From positions 1 through 38,157 of the IMG/VR virus record IMGVR_UViG_3300044712_000270: a stretch of DNA of 38,157 nt. One strand, given 5' to 3'. The notes beneath the pieces were generated by a model, which saw nothing but the letters and a program-made list of their open reading frames with translations, was not told where the DNA came from and did no database searches. Numbering within the stretch: position 1 is the stretch's first letter; the number at the start of each line of letters is the position of its first letter. The position numbers and the translations under genes are program-made. Shown in pieces: positions 12,509-23,878 of this stretch. The stretch comes from a virus.

Positions 12509-12999
12509 AGCCCACGTTGCTTCAAAGTGCGGTCGAGGAACCAATAGTTAATGGTGCCCGACAGCAACGCAGAAAAGTCGGGCGACATCATGATCTTGAA
12601 CACCTCGGTTGGCGGCAATCCATTTGTCCAAGCATTCCAAGCAAACCAAATGTTTGCAAACGACCAGATCACCAAAATCCAATAGGTGACCACAGGACGC
12701 ACGCTGGCAGACAGTTTTGCCGCCCACCCACCTGCGGCCTTGGTCATTTCGGTTTGTTGCGTTATGGCGGCGTTGAATGCGTCCATGACGCCAACATCAA
12801 GTGCAGCATCTCGAGCAGCGCCAATCTCGGCCAGCTTCTGTTGACCGCGCACCTTTTCAAGGTCGCATTGCTTGTCAAACATGGCGAGTTCATGCTGACG
12901 CTCGTTCTTCTTATCAAAGAACTTCAACACCTCCGGGGCCAGCCGGAAGATGCCACCAATCAAGCCGCCAAGGACGCCGCCGCCAAGTAGCTCAAACAT
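12505..12999 (-). CDS. 3-TM holin-like protein (GTA-type Holin_3TM)
   Basis: The 164-residue protein has a Gly-rich hydrophobic N-terminus (LLGGGVLGGLIGGIFRLAPEVL), a charged coiled coil (about 24-65), a second membrane helix (VVTYWILVIWSFANIWFAW, about 103-122) and a third hydrophobic segment ending INYWFLDRTLKQRGL. This matches the 3-TM holin family associated with gene transfer agents. It sits directly upstream of the lysozyme with a 4-bp overlap, in the classic holin position. Confidence 0.8.
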   Translation of the reverse strand: MFELLGGGVLGGLIGGIFRLAPEVLKFFDKKNERQHELAMFDKQCDLEKVRGQQKLAEIGAARDAALDVGVMDAFNAAITQQTEMTKAAGGWAAKLSASVRPVVTYWILVIWSFANIWFAWNAWTNGLPPTEVFKIMMSPDFSALLSGTINYWFLDRTLKQRGL

Positions 13000-13417
13000 T
13001 TTTGCCTCCAGTCGTAATCACATCGTCACCTTTTTTCACGGTAACTTTGTTGCCTTCAACATCAACGCGCATGGGTGCCTCTTTGCGGTCAAGACGGTCA
13101 AGTTTGTCAATCAAGGAACGGATGACTTCAAATTCCGGCTTTTCTTGCTTTGGCGCAGTTCCTGCCACACCGTTAAGCATTTGGATCAAAGCCATCAATG
13201 CCGCGCTCAACATGCCAATCACTGCGGCAATTTTTTCTTTGTCAAGAATGATGCTGGCAGCAACACCAATCACCACAATGATTGTGATGTAAAGCAATCC
13301 GCTTTTGCCAATTGATTTACCGGCAACTTCTTTGGCGGTTTCAGTTGCCCGCAATTGCTCAAGTTCAATTTCGGCTTGCGCCTTAATAAGAGCAATTTTT
13401 ACTTGGAGTTCATCCAT
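12992..13417 (-). CDS. Two-TM lysis-cassette membrane protein (141 aa)
   Basis: It starts MDELQVKIALIKAQAEIELEQL at 13417, since the extension to 13450 is inside the upstream small gene. It has an N-terminal amphipathic coil, two membrane helices (about 41-58 LLYITIIVVIGVAASIIL and 65-84) and a soluble charged tail with repeated DKLDRLDRK. It may be an accessory holin or antiholin, or a virion-associated membrane protein. Family not recognised. Confidence 0.65.
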   Translation of the reverse strand: MDELQVKIALIKAQAEIELEQLRATETAKEVAGKSIGKSGLLYITIIVVIGVAASIILDKEKIAAVIGMLSAALMALIQMLNGVAGTAPKQEKPEFEVIRSLIDKLDRLDRKEAPMRVDVEGNKVTVKKGDDVITTGGKNV

Positions 13418-13508
13418 ATGCCCACCATAAAACAAGTTGCTTGCAACCAAACAGGACGATCAAAAAAGCAATGGCCGCATAGATGAATCCAAGCAGCCAG
13501 TCTTTCAT
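13410..13508 (-). CDS. Tiny single-span membrane protein in the lysis cassette (32 aa)
   Basis: A frame from ATG 13508 to TGA 13410 encodes MKDWLLGFIYAAIAFLIVLFGCKQLVLWWAYG, one hydrophobic helix with a Lys at each end of the N-terminal half. LFGC is lipobox-like but Phe at -2 is atypical, so lipidation is doubtful. Both ends overlap neighbouring genes. It could be a spanin-like or holin-modulating peptide. Confidence 0.6.
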   Translation of the reverse strand: MKDWLLGFIYAAIAFLIVLFGCKQLVLWWAYG

Positions 13509-13717
13509 GATTTCATGTGGCTTATTACCCAACTGACAAAGCCTCCAACACCAGAGGCAATTGTCATCCCCATCCAAAACCCACCTTTGGACTTGTTGGC
13601 AAGTTCAAGAAGTTCCTGAATCTGGCCTTCCATCTTGTCCATTTTTTTGTCCATGTTTTGAACGCGCTCCCACAGCACGCCATACTTGACCAAATCAATG
13701 TCCTGCTCTTTATCCAT
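13505..13717 (-). CDS. Coiled-coil plus C-terminal TM protein (XhlA-like, 70 aa)
   Basis: Residues 10-45 form a charged coiled coil (RVQNMDKKMDKMEGQIQELLELANKSKG) and residues 47-66 a Gly-rich membrane helix (FWMGMTIASGVGGFVSWVIS). This matches the layout of XhlA/hemolysin-type phage proteins that help holins. It precedes the other membrane genes in transcription order with a 4-bp overlap. Confidence 0.7.
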   Translation of the reverse strand: MDKEQDIDLVKYGVLWERVQNMDKKMDKMEGQIQELLELANKSKGGFWMGMTIASGVGGFVSWVISHMKS

Positions 13718-14204
13718 GATTGAAAAAAGCCCCGTGAAATTTCTCTCTTGCCATTTGCATTACAAGTTCAGCAAGTTCGAGATCATCAAAACTTCCTAGG
13801 ACAAACCGTTTTTGGTTTACAGCTATCCTGGCCTCGTATTTTTTGTTGTCTTTTCTGAAACGAACACCTTTGACGCCAACAGTGTTCCTTTTGCAAATTT
13901 TTCTGTTGTGCATGTTTTGCGCTCTTGTGCATTCGCGCAAATTGTCAACTTTGTTGTTTGACCTGTTGCCATCAATGTGATCCAACATTGCAGGCATTTT
14001 GCCATAATGGAATAGCCAAACAAGATGATGTTCTTGATAAGGGACGCCATTAATTTCTATGATTGTGTAACCATAAGGCGACACACGACCGGCTTTTGCT
14101 CCCTTACACTTAAAACCGCCGCGATTGATTTTCCAATACAAATGCCCATCAATATAGTCAAAAAGATGATGCATCAAACATTGGTCAATTTCATTCGGTT
14201 CCAT
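13710..14204 (-). CDS. AP2-HNH homing-type endonuclease
   Basis: The 164-residue protein has the family N-terminus (LFDYIDGHLYWK), a HNH core with EHHLVWLFHYG (H59, H60), MLDHIDGNRSNNKVDNLREC (D75, H76, N80, N88), and an AP2-like C-terminus (VGVKGVRFRKDNKKYEARIAVNQKRFVLGSFDDLELAE). It is a free-standing selfish endonuclease lodged between the glycosyltransferase and lysis genes. It overlaps the glycosyltransferase end by 14 bp and the next gene start by 8 bp. Unlike the copy at 5911 it is intact. Confidence 0.9.
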   Translation of the reverse strand: MEPNEIDQCLMHHLFDYIDGHLYWKINRGGFKCKGAKAGRVSPYGYTIIEINGVPYQEHHLVWLFHYGKMPAMLDHIDGNRSNNKVDNLRECTRAQNMHNRKICKRNTVGVKGVRFRKDNKKYEARIAVNQKRFVLGSFDDLELAELVMQMAREKFHGAFFNHG

Positions 14205-15249
14205 GGCTCATGAACTCAAGGTTGGCAATCAGACGAGAATTGTCTGGGGCAAATTTTAATGCCTCACGGCACAACTGGGTAGCCTCATCTTTGAGTCCAA
14301 GATTCCAGGCGCAAATACTTGCCAAATCCCAAGGCTTTTCAGTCCACACAGAAGGATCCATTGTGTAAACCAGCGCCTTGTCTTTGATTGCAAGTGCACT
14401 TTTGGCCGCAGCATAACCCTCTGCCCACATGCTCAAACGATAGCAAATCATGGACAGTTCAACCCAAGGCTCACGGGTGCCTGGTGCTTCTGCAACGGCC
14501 AACCGCGCCCATTTGATTGCCTCCCAGCCATTTCCAAGTTCGTCGTGGCACTTGGACAAAAGGCGCATGGCATAGCATCGTTCATTCTGCCAGGTGGCCT
14601 CGGGCATTGCTAGGTACTTTGTCAGCGCCTCAATGGCTTCTTGCCAGCGGCTGTAAAACGTCAACTCTCGCGCATGGTAAAAGGCATTGCGAGGGCAATG
14701 CGGGTCTTCCTTGACCGCCAACTCAAGCAGCGGCATGTATTGCCCACGGCTCTTTGTTGGGTCAGGATGATGGCTGACCAGCAACATGTCCGTGTGAGCA
14801 TAGACCTCGGTGATCCTTGCATCAGCGCGGGGGTACTCATGCACCGGGTGGTGCCAGTGATAGCCGTGCCGGTGATGGATTTTTTCGTAGTAGAAACTGA
14901 TGCCACAACCCCAGTCAAACTTGTATCGCAGACGGGTCGTGTCATCTTTCCAAACGCGCTCAATTTCCTCGCGCCAGCCAGGCTCGAGCACTTCATCAAG
15001 ATCAAGCGAGATGCACACATCAAAGTCACTTGGGATGAGCGCAAGAGCCGCATCACGGGCTTTGTCAAACCGCCAAGGCTTGATGCAAATGTCATAGACA
15101 AATGCACCAGCCTCATGTGCAAGTTGGGCTGTCTTGTCCGTTGAGCCAGTATCAGCAATCAAAATCAGATCGGCATCTTTTGCGGACTCACAAAAGCGTT
15201 GCACAAACTGTTCTTCATTTTTGCTGATTGCATAGACTGCAATTTTCAT
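14191..15249 (-). CDS. Glycosyltransferase family 2 with C-terminal TPR repeats
   Basis: The 352-residue protein has the GT2/GT-A start MKIAVYAISKNEEQF, the nucleotide-sugar segment DTGSTDKT (33-40) and the DLDEVLEPGW motif (83-92; DxD at D83/D85). A HWHHPVHEYP segment (131-140) typical of this subgroup follows, then helical repeats (about 190-345) of TPR type. It transfers a sugar from a nucleotide donor; the acceptor is unknown. Position immediately downstream of the fibre genes in the late operon suggests modification of a virion protein, with the neighbouring Gly-Pro-Thr fibre the obvious candidate. Host surface modification is the alternative. Confidence 0.85.
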   Translation of the reverse strand: MKIAVYAISKNEEQFVQRFCESAKDADLILIADTGSTDKTAQLAHEAGAFVYDICIKPWRFDKARDAALALIPSDFDVCISLDLDEVLEPGWREEIERVWKDDTTRLRYKFDWGCGISFYYEKIHHRHGYHWHHPVHEYPRADARITEVYAHTDMLLVSHHPDPTKSRGQYMPLLELAVKEDPHCPRNAFYHARELTFYSRWQEAIEALTKYLAMPEATWQNERCYAMRLLSKCHDELGNGWEAIKWARLAVAEAPGTREPWVELSMICYRLSMWAEGYAAAKSALAIKDKALVYTMDPSVWTEKPWDLASICAWNLGLKDEATQLCREALKFAPDNSRLIANLEFMSHGTE

Positions 15250-15267
15250 GTCTTGTCTTTAAATGTG

Positions 15268-15570
15268 TTAAACAGCAGAACTGCCAGCCATGTCAGGCTG
15301 AGTCATGACCCAGGCATAGCATTTTGCCAAAAAATTCCCGCCGCTTTGCGCTTCAATTTCTTCAATTGGCACATGCAGTTTTTGCACGCTTAAAGGAACT
15401 GTGTTTTGATCCACCGGCTTTGTTGCAAAACAGCAAAGATCAATAGACACAAGATGTTTGAAATTGCTTGGCATGGATTGACGCAAAACCATTGCAGCAT
15501 CAATCCTGAAATACGCATTGTTAAATGCGATTCCGTATGCGGAATTTTCAACGTCGTGTTCAATAGCCAT
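15268..15570 (-). CDS. Conserved phage tail-module protein (100 aa, unknown)
   Basis: The protein begins MAIEHDVENSAYGIAFNNAYFRIDAA and contains VPIEEIEAQSGGNFLAKCYAWVMTQPDM. I associate this pattern with small proteins near phage fibre genes. It looks like a mixed alpha/beta soluble domain, possibly a fibre chaperone or structural part. It lies 9 bp after the fibre gene with TAAGGAAAC before its ATG. Confidence 0.65.
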   Translation of the reverse strand: MAIEHDVENSAYGIAFNNAYFRIDAAMVLRQSMPSNFKHLVSIDLCCFATKPVDQNTVPLSVQKLHVPIEEIEAQSGGNFLAKCYAWVMTQPDMAGSSAV

Positions 15571-15579
15571 AATGTTTCC

Positions 15580-18809
<3,230 letters not shown>

Positions 18810-18867
18810 AACAGTTCCCTGTTCTCAGGTGGTGACGTTTCCCCACTCACTGCGGGGCACGAACTGT
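18810..18867 (-). promoter_or_regulatory. Hairpin over the ribosome-binding site of the 18324-18809 gene
   Basis: On the minus strand AACAG-GGAA-CTGTT lies directly before the ATG with the Shine-Dalgarno bases in its loop. GAACTGT can alternatively pair with ACAGTTC (18861-18867), enclosing a CCCC/GGGG hairpin. Two mutually exclusive folds could tune translation. There is no T-run, so it is not a terminator. This also accounts for the 82-bp gap. Confidence 0.35.
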
Positions 18868-18891
18868 CTTATGTTGTGTTTTTATTCTACA

Positions 18892-19497
18892 TCAAGCAGT
18901 GCGTTTCCACATATAGACAACGATGTAGGGCGGCAGGTTGGCATTGGTGCCAGACGAACCAGTTGTGCTGATATTGGTTGTGTGGTCGTGACCAGGGTCG
19001 GTAATCGTAACAATGCCACCTGTAGCAGCATACAATGACGCCAATGTACGTTGTGCAGGACGAGTTTCGCTACCGTTGCCAGAACCAATTGGAGTCGTGG
19101 CAGTGATGCCGGTTTGGTTGCCAAGAGTCGCCGCCGTGTGGCTGTGGCTGACAACAATTGCATCCTTGGAGCCGCCCGTGCCTTCTGCGGTATTGAAAGA
19201 AGGGTCGCCAGCGTTGTAGCTGACCGGCACTCGACCAGCGCCAAACGCAACCCAAGTTCCAAACCCAAGCAATGTTGACGGATTGGTGCTACTGGTCGCG
19301 TTGATGTAGATAGAGCCAACCGGGTACATCAGCTTGCCAATTTCGGCCTGAAGCGCAGATGCTGCACCAGCCGCAGTTGTTGCGCCAGTGCCGCCGTTGG
19401 CAATTGGAACAGCATTCACCAGACCATCGGATGCATCAAGGCGACCAGATGTATCAAGGTTGTTTGCGAGTTGGGAAAGGTTGTATGCTTGTGTCAT
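18892..19497 (-). CDS. Tail collar-type fibre protein (201 aa)
   Basis: It has an N-terminal anchor (MTQAYNLSQLANNLDTSGRLDASDGL, PIANGGTGATTAAGAASALQ), then GKLMYPVGSIYINATSSTNPSTLLGFGTWVAFGAGRVPV and paired HSH and HDH motifs, and ends NLPPYIVVYMWKRTA. This is the phage tail-collar/fibre tip architecture in which HxH motifs bind iron along a trimeric fibre. It follows the J-like gene and probably attaches to the tail tip. Confidence 0.85.
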   Translation of the reverse strand: MTQAYNLSQLANNLDTSGRLDASDGLVNAVPIANGGTGATTAAGAASALQAEIGKLMYPVGSIYINATSSTNPSTLLGFGTWVAFGAGRVPVSYNAGDPSFNTAEGTGGSKDAIVVSHSHTAATLGNQTGITATTPIGSGNGSETRPAQRTLASLYAATGGIVTITDPGHDHTTNISTTGSSGTNANLPPYIVVYMWKRTA

Positions 19498-19506
19498 GGC
19501 TTTTCC

Positions 19507-22500
19507 TTATGCCGCACCGTCACGGGCATATGTTTGGTTGTTGAGCAAAGTGTAATTGTTGTTGATGGCATTCGTCAAAGTGTACCCAGCACTATTGGCT
19601 GTGTAGTCATATGACGATCCTTTTGCAAGCAATGCTCCGTTGGCATAGAGCGAGAACGCAAGCGGGTTGTTTGCAAATGAATATGACAATGCACCATTGA
19701 TTGAGTAGGCAACAGTGTTGGTGATGTTGCTACATGGGACGCCATAGTTGTTTTCAGCAAATTGAATGATGATGAATTTGCCCGTCAACGCAGATGGGAA
19801 TCCCGTGATTTCAGTGCCAGACACATCGTAATCAATTTCACTAAAAGCAGTTCCGTTAGCAAACAGCATTTCAAAACCGTTAGCCACAGAAAAATCAGTT
19901 GGCGTAATCGTTGTCGCGCCAGTCACATCAATTTCAGCACGGCTGAATGGAGCATATGCCGCCCCTGTCGCACGATAACGATACAAGCTATTGCCAGCAG
20001 TCACGCCAGAAATGGTTGTGGTGAATGTAATCGTCTTGGTTGACGAGTTCACCGTGCTAACCGTGTATTGTGTTGGCGTGCCACTATTTGTGAATGTGAT
20101 CTTGTCACCAGCATTGACCAACTGATATGGCATTTGGTTGACCACAACAGAACTGGAACCAACCGTCACCACTTCCGAGCGCAAGTTCTCGTAGTACGCA
20201 TCTGTGCTGACTGCGCGGAAATTCAACACAACAACAATCTCGCCAGCAGCACATGCATTGTTCATGACAACCGTTGATGCTGTTTCTGTATAGTCGCCAG
20301 TGGACAGCAACACGCCATCGCGGAACACCAGCACATTGCCGACAGTGTGAGTTACCGAAAAAGAAGTTTGACCTGCGGTGGCAGAGAACACCGATTCGGT
20401 GAAATAGAAACCATCTGGCTGCGTGTAGCCAACCACGCGACCATAAACGTCAATTGTCAGCGTTGATACGTTAACCGTCTTGCTGTAAACACCAGCGCCA
20501 AAATTGAGGAACTTTTCCAACGACACAACCATGGAGCCGTTTGTGTTGTTGGTCACACTTAACAAGCCATCAGCACTGCTGACAGATGTCGTGCCAATCT
20601 TGGTCAACTGACCTGTCCGTTGGTCAAGGTCAATGATGTTGGTGCCTGTCTCCAATGCCGACCAAATTGACGTGTCAAACTTGGCCGTATCTGTCGGAAC
20701 AAATGTGGCACTCACCCCAGCATATGCGGCACCACCAACATCAAAACTGAATCGTCGGCTTGTTCGATTGCAGAACAATACAAAGTCCGACGAGCCAAAC
20801 GTCAAGCCAGCCGGGAACCATGTGTACAACGATGGATCAGTGACAGGGTTGGCAGATGGTGTATTGCTCAAACCATAGTAGGTTTTGCCAGAAGATGTGA
20901 GGCTGAAACCAGCGCCAGAAGAACTGGTTGCATATGCGACCGACAAATACCGATTCTGGAATTGGATTGTGGTGGGACTCCAATTCAAAACAGTGGATGG
21001 CGCAGAGAACTGACTGCTTGCCAACCCATTAACCAACTTGGTGAAGAAATACCAGCTACCAGGCGGCGGCGAAAAAGTCACGGTAGGCAGCGTCTGGCCG
21101 ATTGTGTAGGGCGTTCCGTTGCTAGGCGTAGCCGTCACCCCTCCAAAGTACAACTGACTTGCTGTGGGGCTGCTAAAGGCCGAATACCACACCTCGGCAT
21201 ACAACACAAAGTTGGCCGCACCCATGTAAGGCTGGATCGTGATTGTCGGTGTCGGGATGCTGGGATACTGAGCAATCACCACAGGGGCAGGAACCGGGCC
21301 AAAATAGCTCGGATCGGGCAGATTGCTATTGCCTGCCGCCGTGTACTTGGTAATGTCTTGATCGTCATAGACCTGGGAGTTGTATTCGTTCAACTCAAAG
21401 GACGCGCCAAGAGTGCCATCAGGCATACAGAACTCAGTGACACGCATGACACGGAATGGCTTTGCATCCCAGCCATAGTTGGAGTTGGTCACGGACACCA
21501 CATCGCCAGCTTCAACTTGAATGCCAGGGTAGGCAGACTTGAAACTAACAATCAAATCCTCGCGGTTTTGCTCCAGCAAACGATTGGCAAGATATTGCGC
21601 CTGCACACTGTCATTGACCAACAAAAAGTTTAGGGACGATTTGTTTAACGGCTCGTTTGCGTACAACAATTCAGATGGTGTTTCTGCATAGACATAGTTG
21701 GATTTGTCTCGGTTGCTTCCATCCGGGAACTCAGCTTCAATTTGATTGATGCTGCTTGTGATGTCAAAGGCACTGACACGAATATCCCCAACAATGACAT
21801 CATCAGTGAATGCATAAGCAATTGTTTCAGGCTTATTTGGAATTACGCTCCATCGTCCATTAACTTCATCGTATTGATTCCATGAATCGCACGCCGTCAT
21901 GATTTCGTTGATGTTTTTCAGGCAAGTTTCGCCTGGATCAATCACGCCATTGATACGGTAACGTGGCTGGGTGTATGTGGTGCCGTTGAATTGGTAGGAA
22001 ATGTTTTCGTTGGAGTATGTGTTCAGCGCAGTTGCAGATGCTGAATCAACCAACGATGTGTCCATCGCGCAACCATAAACTTGATTGGTCAGGTAGTCAT
22101 ACCAAACATCCCCAGGCAACGCCACAGTTTGACCGTTGAGCGCATGTTTGACCTTGTACGTAATGTTTTGAATGCCAGTAACGTTATCCTCACGGCTGTA
22201 AATCAATTTGATAATAGCAAACGCAAGGCCATTCATTTGTCGGCCACTAGCAGGCCAACGCAAACTTTCATCAATATCCACGCCGCCCATAACACTGCTA
22301 GGCAATGCAGCGCCGTTTGCACTGGCAATCACTCCCGCTTGGTCGGAAGTGTAAAAATACATGAACAAGTTGCCATCAATTTTTGTGTCAACGTTGCCAG
22401 AGCCGTCTGTCAAACTAACAACACGAGTTTGGTCTGTTCCGTCAAATGTAATTTTGCGATCACCCCAATACATGTCATTTGTGTCAAACGTAAATTGACC

Positions 22501-22791
22501 GTTGGGGCTAATGTGAGAAATAGTCATGACATAGTACAGAGTCTGATTATCTGTAGTCATGACGGCATCAACAAACTGACCTCCTGTGTACGCAGTGCCA
22601 TACACAATAGGAATGCTGTTGGTTGACGATGGCGGGACTTGTTGGCGAACACCGTTGTCAGTTTTTTGCGATTGACTTGGCGCAAAAGATTCAAAAACAA
22701 TTGACGAAACAGCATAGTTGATGGCGAATGCTGTCGCGTAATATGCGAATCCTTCAAGAGCCATCGCTGACGCGATCATTGTTCCGACCAT
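19507..22791 (-). CDS. Tail tip attachment protein, lambda J-like (1094 aa)
   Basis: After a hydrophobic Ala-rich N-terminus (about 1-40) come QQVPPSSTNSIPIVYGTAYTGGQFVDAVMT and a long beta-rich phage-tail_3 type hub: IKLIYSREDNV, GCLKNINEIM-like GETCLKNINEIMTACDSWNQYDEVNGRWSV, ANRLLEQNREDLIVSFKSA, EAGDVVSVTNSNYGWDAKPFRVMRV. The C-terminal 500 residues are fibronectin-like and beta-rich with a DUF-type fibre end. It should form the central tip that contacts the receptor. Length is like lambda J (1132). Confidence 0.85.
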   Translation of the reverse strand: MVGTMIASAMALEGFAYYATAFAINYAVSSIVFESFAPSQSQKTDNGVRQQVPPSSTNSIPIVYGTAYTGGQFVDAVMTTDNQTLYYVMTISHISPNGQFTFDTNDMYWGDRKITFDGTDQTRVVSLTDGSGNVDTKIDGNLFMYFYTSDQAGVIASANGAALPSSVMGGVDIDESLRWPASGRQMNGLAFAIIKLIYSREDNVTGIQNITYKVKHALNGQTVALPGDVWYDYLTNQVYGCAMDTSLVDSASATALNTYSNENISYQFNGTTYTQPRYRINGVIDPGETCLKNINEIMTACDSWNQYDEVNGRWSVIPNKPETIAYAFTDDVIVGDIRVSAFDITSSINQIEAEFPDGSNRDKSNYVYAETPSELLYANEPLNKSSLNFLLVNDSVQAQYLANRLLEQNREDLIVSFKSAYPGIQVEAGDVVSVTNSNYGWDAKPFRVMRVTEFCMPDGTLGASFELNEYNSQVYDDQDITKYTAAGNSNLPDPSYFGPVPAPVVIAQYPSIPTPTITIQPYMGAANFVLYAEVWYSAFSSPTASQLYFGGVTATPSNGTPYTIGQTLPTVTFSPPPGSWYFFTKLVNGLASSQFSAPSTVLNWSPTTIQFQNRYLSVAYATSSSGAGFSLTSSGKTYYGLSNTPSANPVTDPSLYTWFPAGLTFGSSDFVLFCNRTSRRFSFDVGGAAYAGVSATFVPTDTAKFDTSIWSALETGTNIIDLDQRTGQLTKIGTTSVSSADGLLSVTNNTNGSMVVSLEKFLNFGAGVYSKTVNVSTLTIDVYGRVVGYTQPDGFYFTESVFSATAGQTSFSVTHTVGNVLVFRDGVLLSTGDYTETASTVVMNNACAAGEIVVVLNFRAVSTDAYYENLRSEVVTVGSSSVVVNQMPYQLVNAGDKITFTNSGTPTQYTVSTVNSSTKTITFTTTISGVTAGNSLYRYRATGAAYAPFSRAEIDVTGATTITPTDFSVANGFEMLFANGTAFSEIDYDVSGTEITGFPSALTGKFIIIQFAENNYGVPCSNITNTVAYSINGALSYSFANNPLAFSLYANGALLAKGSSYDYTANSAGYTLTNAINNNYTLLNNQTYARDGAA

Positions 22792-22793
22792 TT

Positions 22794-23240
22794 TTATTCC
22801 TTTACAAACGTCACCGACACAGGCTTGTAGCCGCGCTTCCGGTAGTCAATCAATGGGCCAGTGGACGATGTGGAGGTGGCAATCATTTGGATGTCACCAC
22901 GAGCCAGCATCTCACTGCCAATCCTGTCAAATTCTTTCCACAACCGCCCACCAATTGTGCCATTTCTATATTCTGGCTCAACCCACCAAAGAAGTTCATG
23001 CAACTCCTGAACCTTGGGCGACCAAATGTTGCCTTGTCTGATGGCAATCAATGCGCCATGCATGTGCTTGTCAATCAGGATAAAGCCACGGCCAGCAATG
23101 ATGCCAAACAAAAGTTCTTCCACAAATCGAGGGAAGTGATTTGTTTCTTGGCCCAACGTCTTGATTGGATTTTCAAACGCATACGCTTGAACAATCTCAA
23201 GCAATCTTGGAATGTCGTATCTTGTTGCGAGGCGAATCAA
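22794..23240 (-). CDS. GNAT family acetyltransferase in the tail module
   Basis: The 148-residue protein begins MIRLATRYDIPRLLEIVQAYA and carries WWVEPEYRNGTIGGRLWKEFDRIG, which resembles the acetyl-CoA-binding Q/RxxGxG/A-like motif in degenerate form, then IQMIATSTSSTGPLIDYRKRGYKPVSVTFVKE, the final GNAT strands. It would acetylate a small molecule or protein. Its 4-bp overlap with the upstream tail gene and position before the J-like gene mean late co-expression with virion proteins. The substrate is unknown. Confidence 0.75.
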   Translation of the reverse strand: MIRLATRYDIPRLLEIVQAYAFENPIKTLGQETNHFPRFVEELLFGIIAGRGFILIDKHMHGALIAIRQGNIWSPKVQELHELLWWVEPEYRNGTIGGRLWKEFDRIGSEMLARGDIQMIATSTSSTGPLIDYRKRGYKPVSVTFVKE

Positions 23241-23878
23241 TCGTTTGCTCCTGCCGAAACATCTGAAGGAGCATCAGTCACTGCCTGGCTCCCTTGGGGC
23301 GGCGGGGCACCAAAATCAAAATATGAATTGGCAATCACCGGCACGCGAGACATACTCAAATCACCAGGGTAATAGACCTGCCAAATTTTCGGAGTTGTTC
23401 GCACGCCACCAGTTCGGTTCTCAAGAATTGTGCGGAATGAAGCACAAGACAATCCAACTGTAGCCACGCGAATTCTTGCCTGCTCATTCCAATCTTCACT
23501 GATGGAATAGTTGGAGACAATCCCAGTATATCGTTTAAAAAACTGTTGGGTTGGCGTTGTGATGATCTGGTTGTTGCTATCCAGAAAACCACGCCAAATT
23601 TCAATACGCGATCCTTTGATGTTGGCGGCAAGAACCAAAGAAATGCTTGCACCATCAACACCAGTCAATGACACAGACAGGTCAGTGCTAGTGGCTTTGA
23701 GGTCGCGCTTAACCTCGGAAATGTTGAGCAGACTACCAAGATTGGTGTAATCAACACCATTGACCGTAATAGGGCTTGCAGCGTTGCAAAACGTGTATGT
23801 CGCAGTTGATGTGGTCAACCGGACAAATTCAGCGTGGTTGATTGAATTGCTGCTCAATGCAGCCATTGTCGTACTCAT
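23237..23878 (-). CDS. Distal tail/baseplate protein (213 aa)
   Basis: It starts MSTTMAALSSNSINHAEFVRLTTSTATYTFCNAASPITVNGVDYTNLG at 23878 (ATGA overlap; the extension to 24001 is inside the upstream gene). VKRDLKATSTDLSVSLTGVDG and RIEIWRGFLDSNNQI, SISEDWNEQARIRVATVGLSCASFRTILENRTGGVRT recall DUF2163-type tail proteins. It is likely a minor tail component between tape measure and tip. Confidence 0.65.
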   Translation of the reverse strand: MSTTMAALSSNSINHAEFVRLTTSTATYTFCNAASPITVNGVDYTNLGSLLNISEVKRDLKATSTDLSVSLTGVDGASISLVLAANIKGSRIEIWRGFLDSNNQIITTPTQQFFKRYTGIVSNYSISEDWNEQARIRVATVGLSCASFRTILENRTGGVRTTPKIWQVYYPGDLSMSRVPVIANSYFDFGAPPPQGSQAVTDAPSDVSAGAND

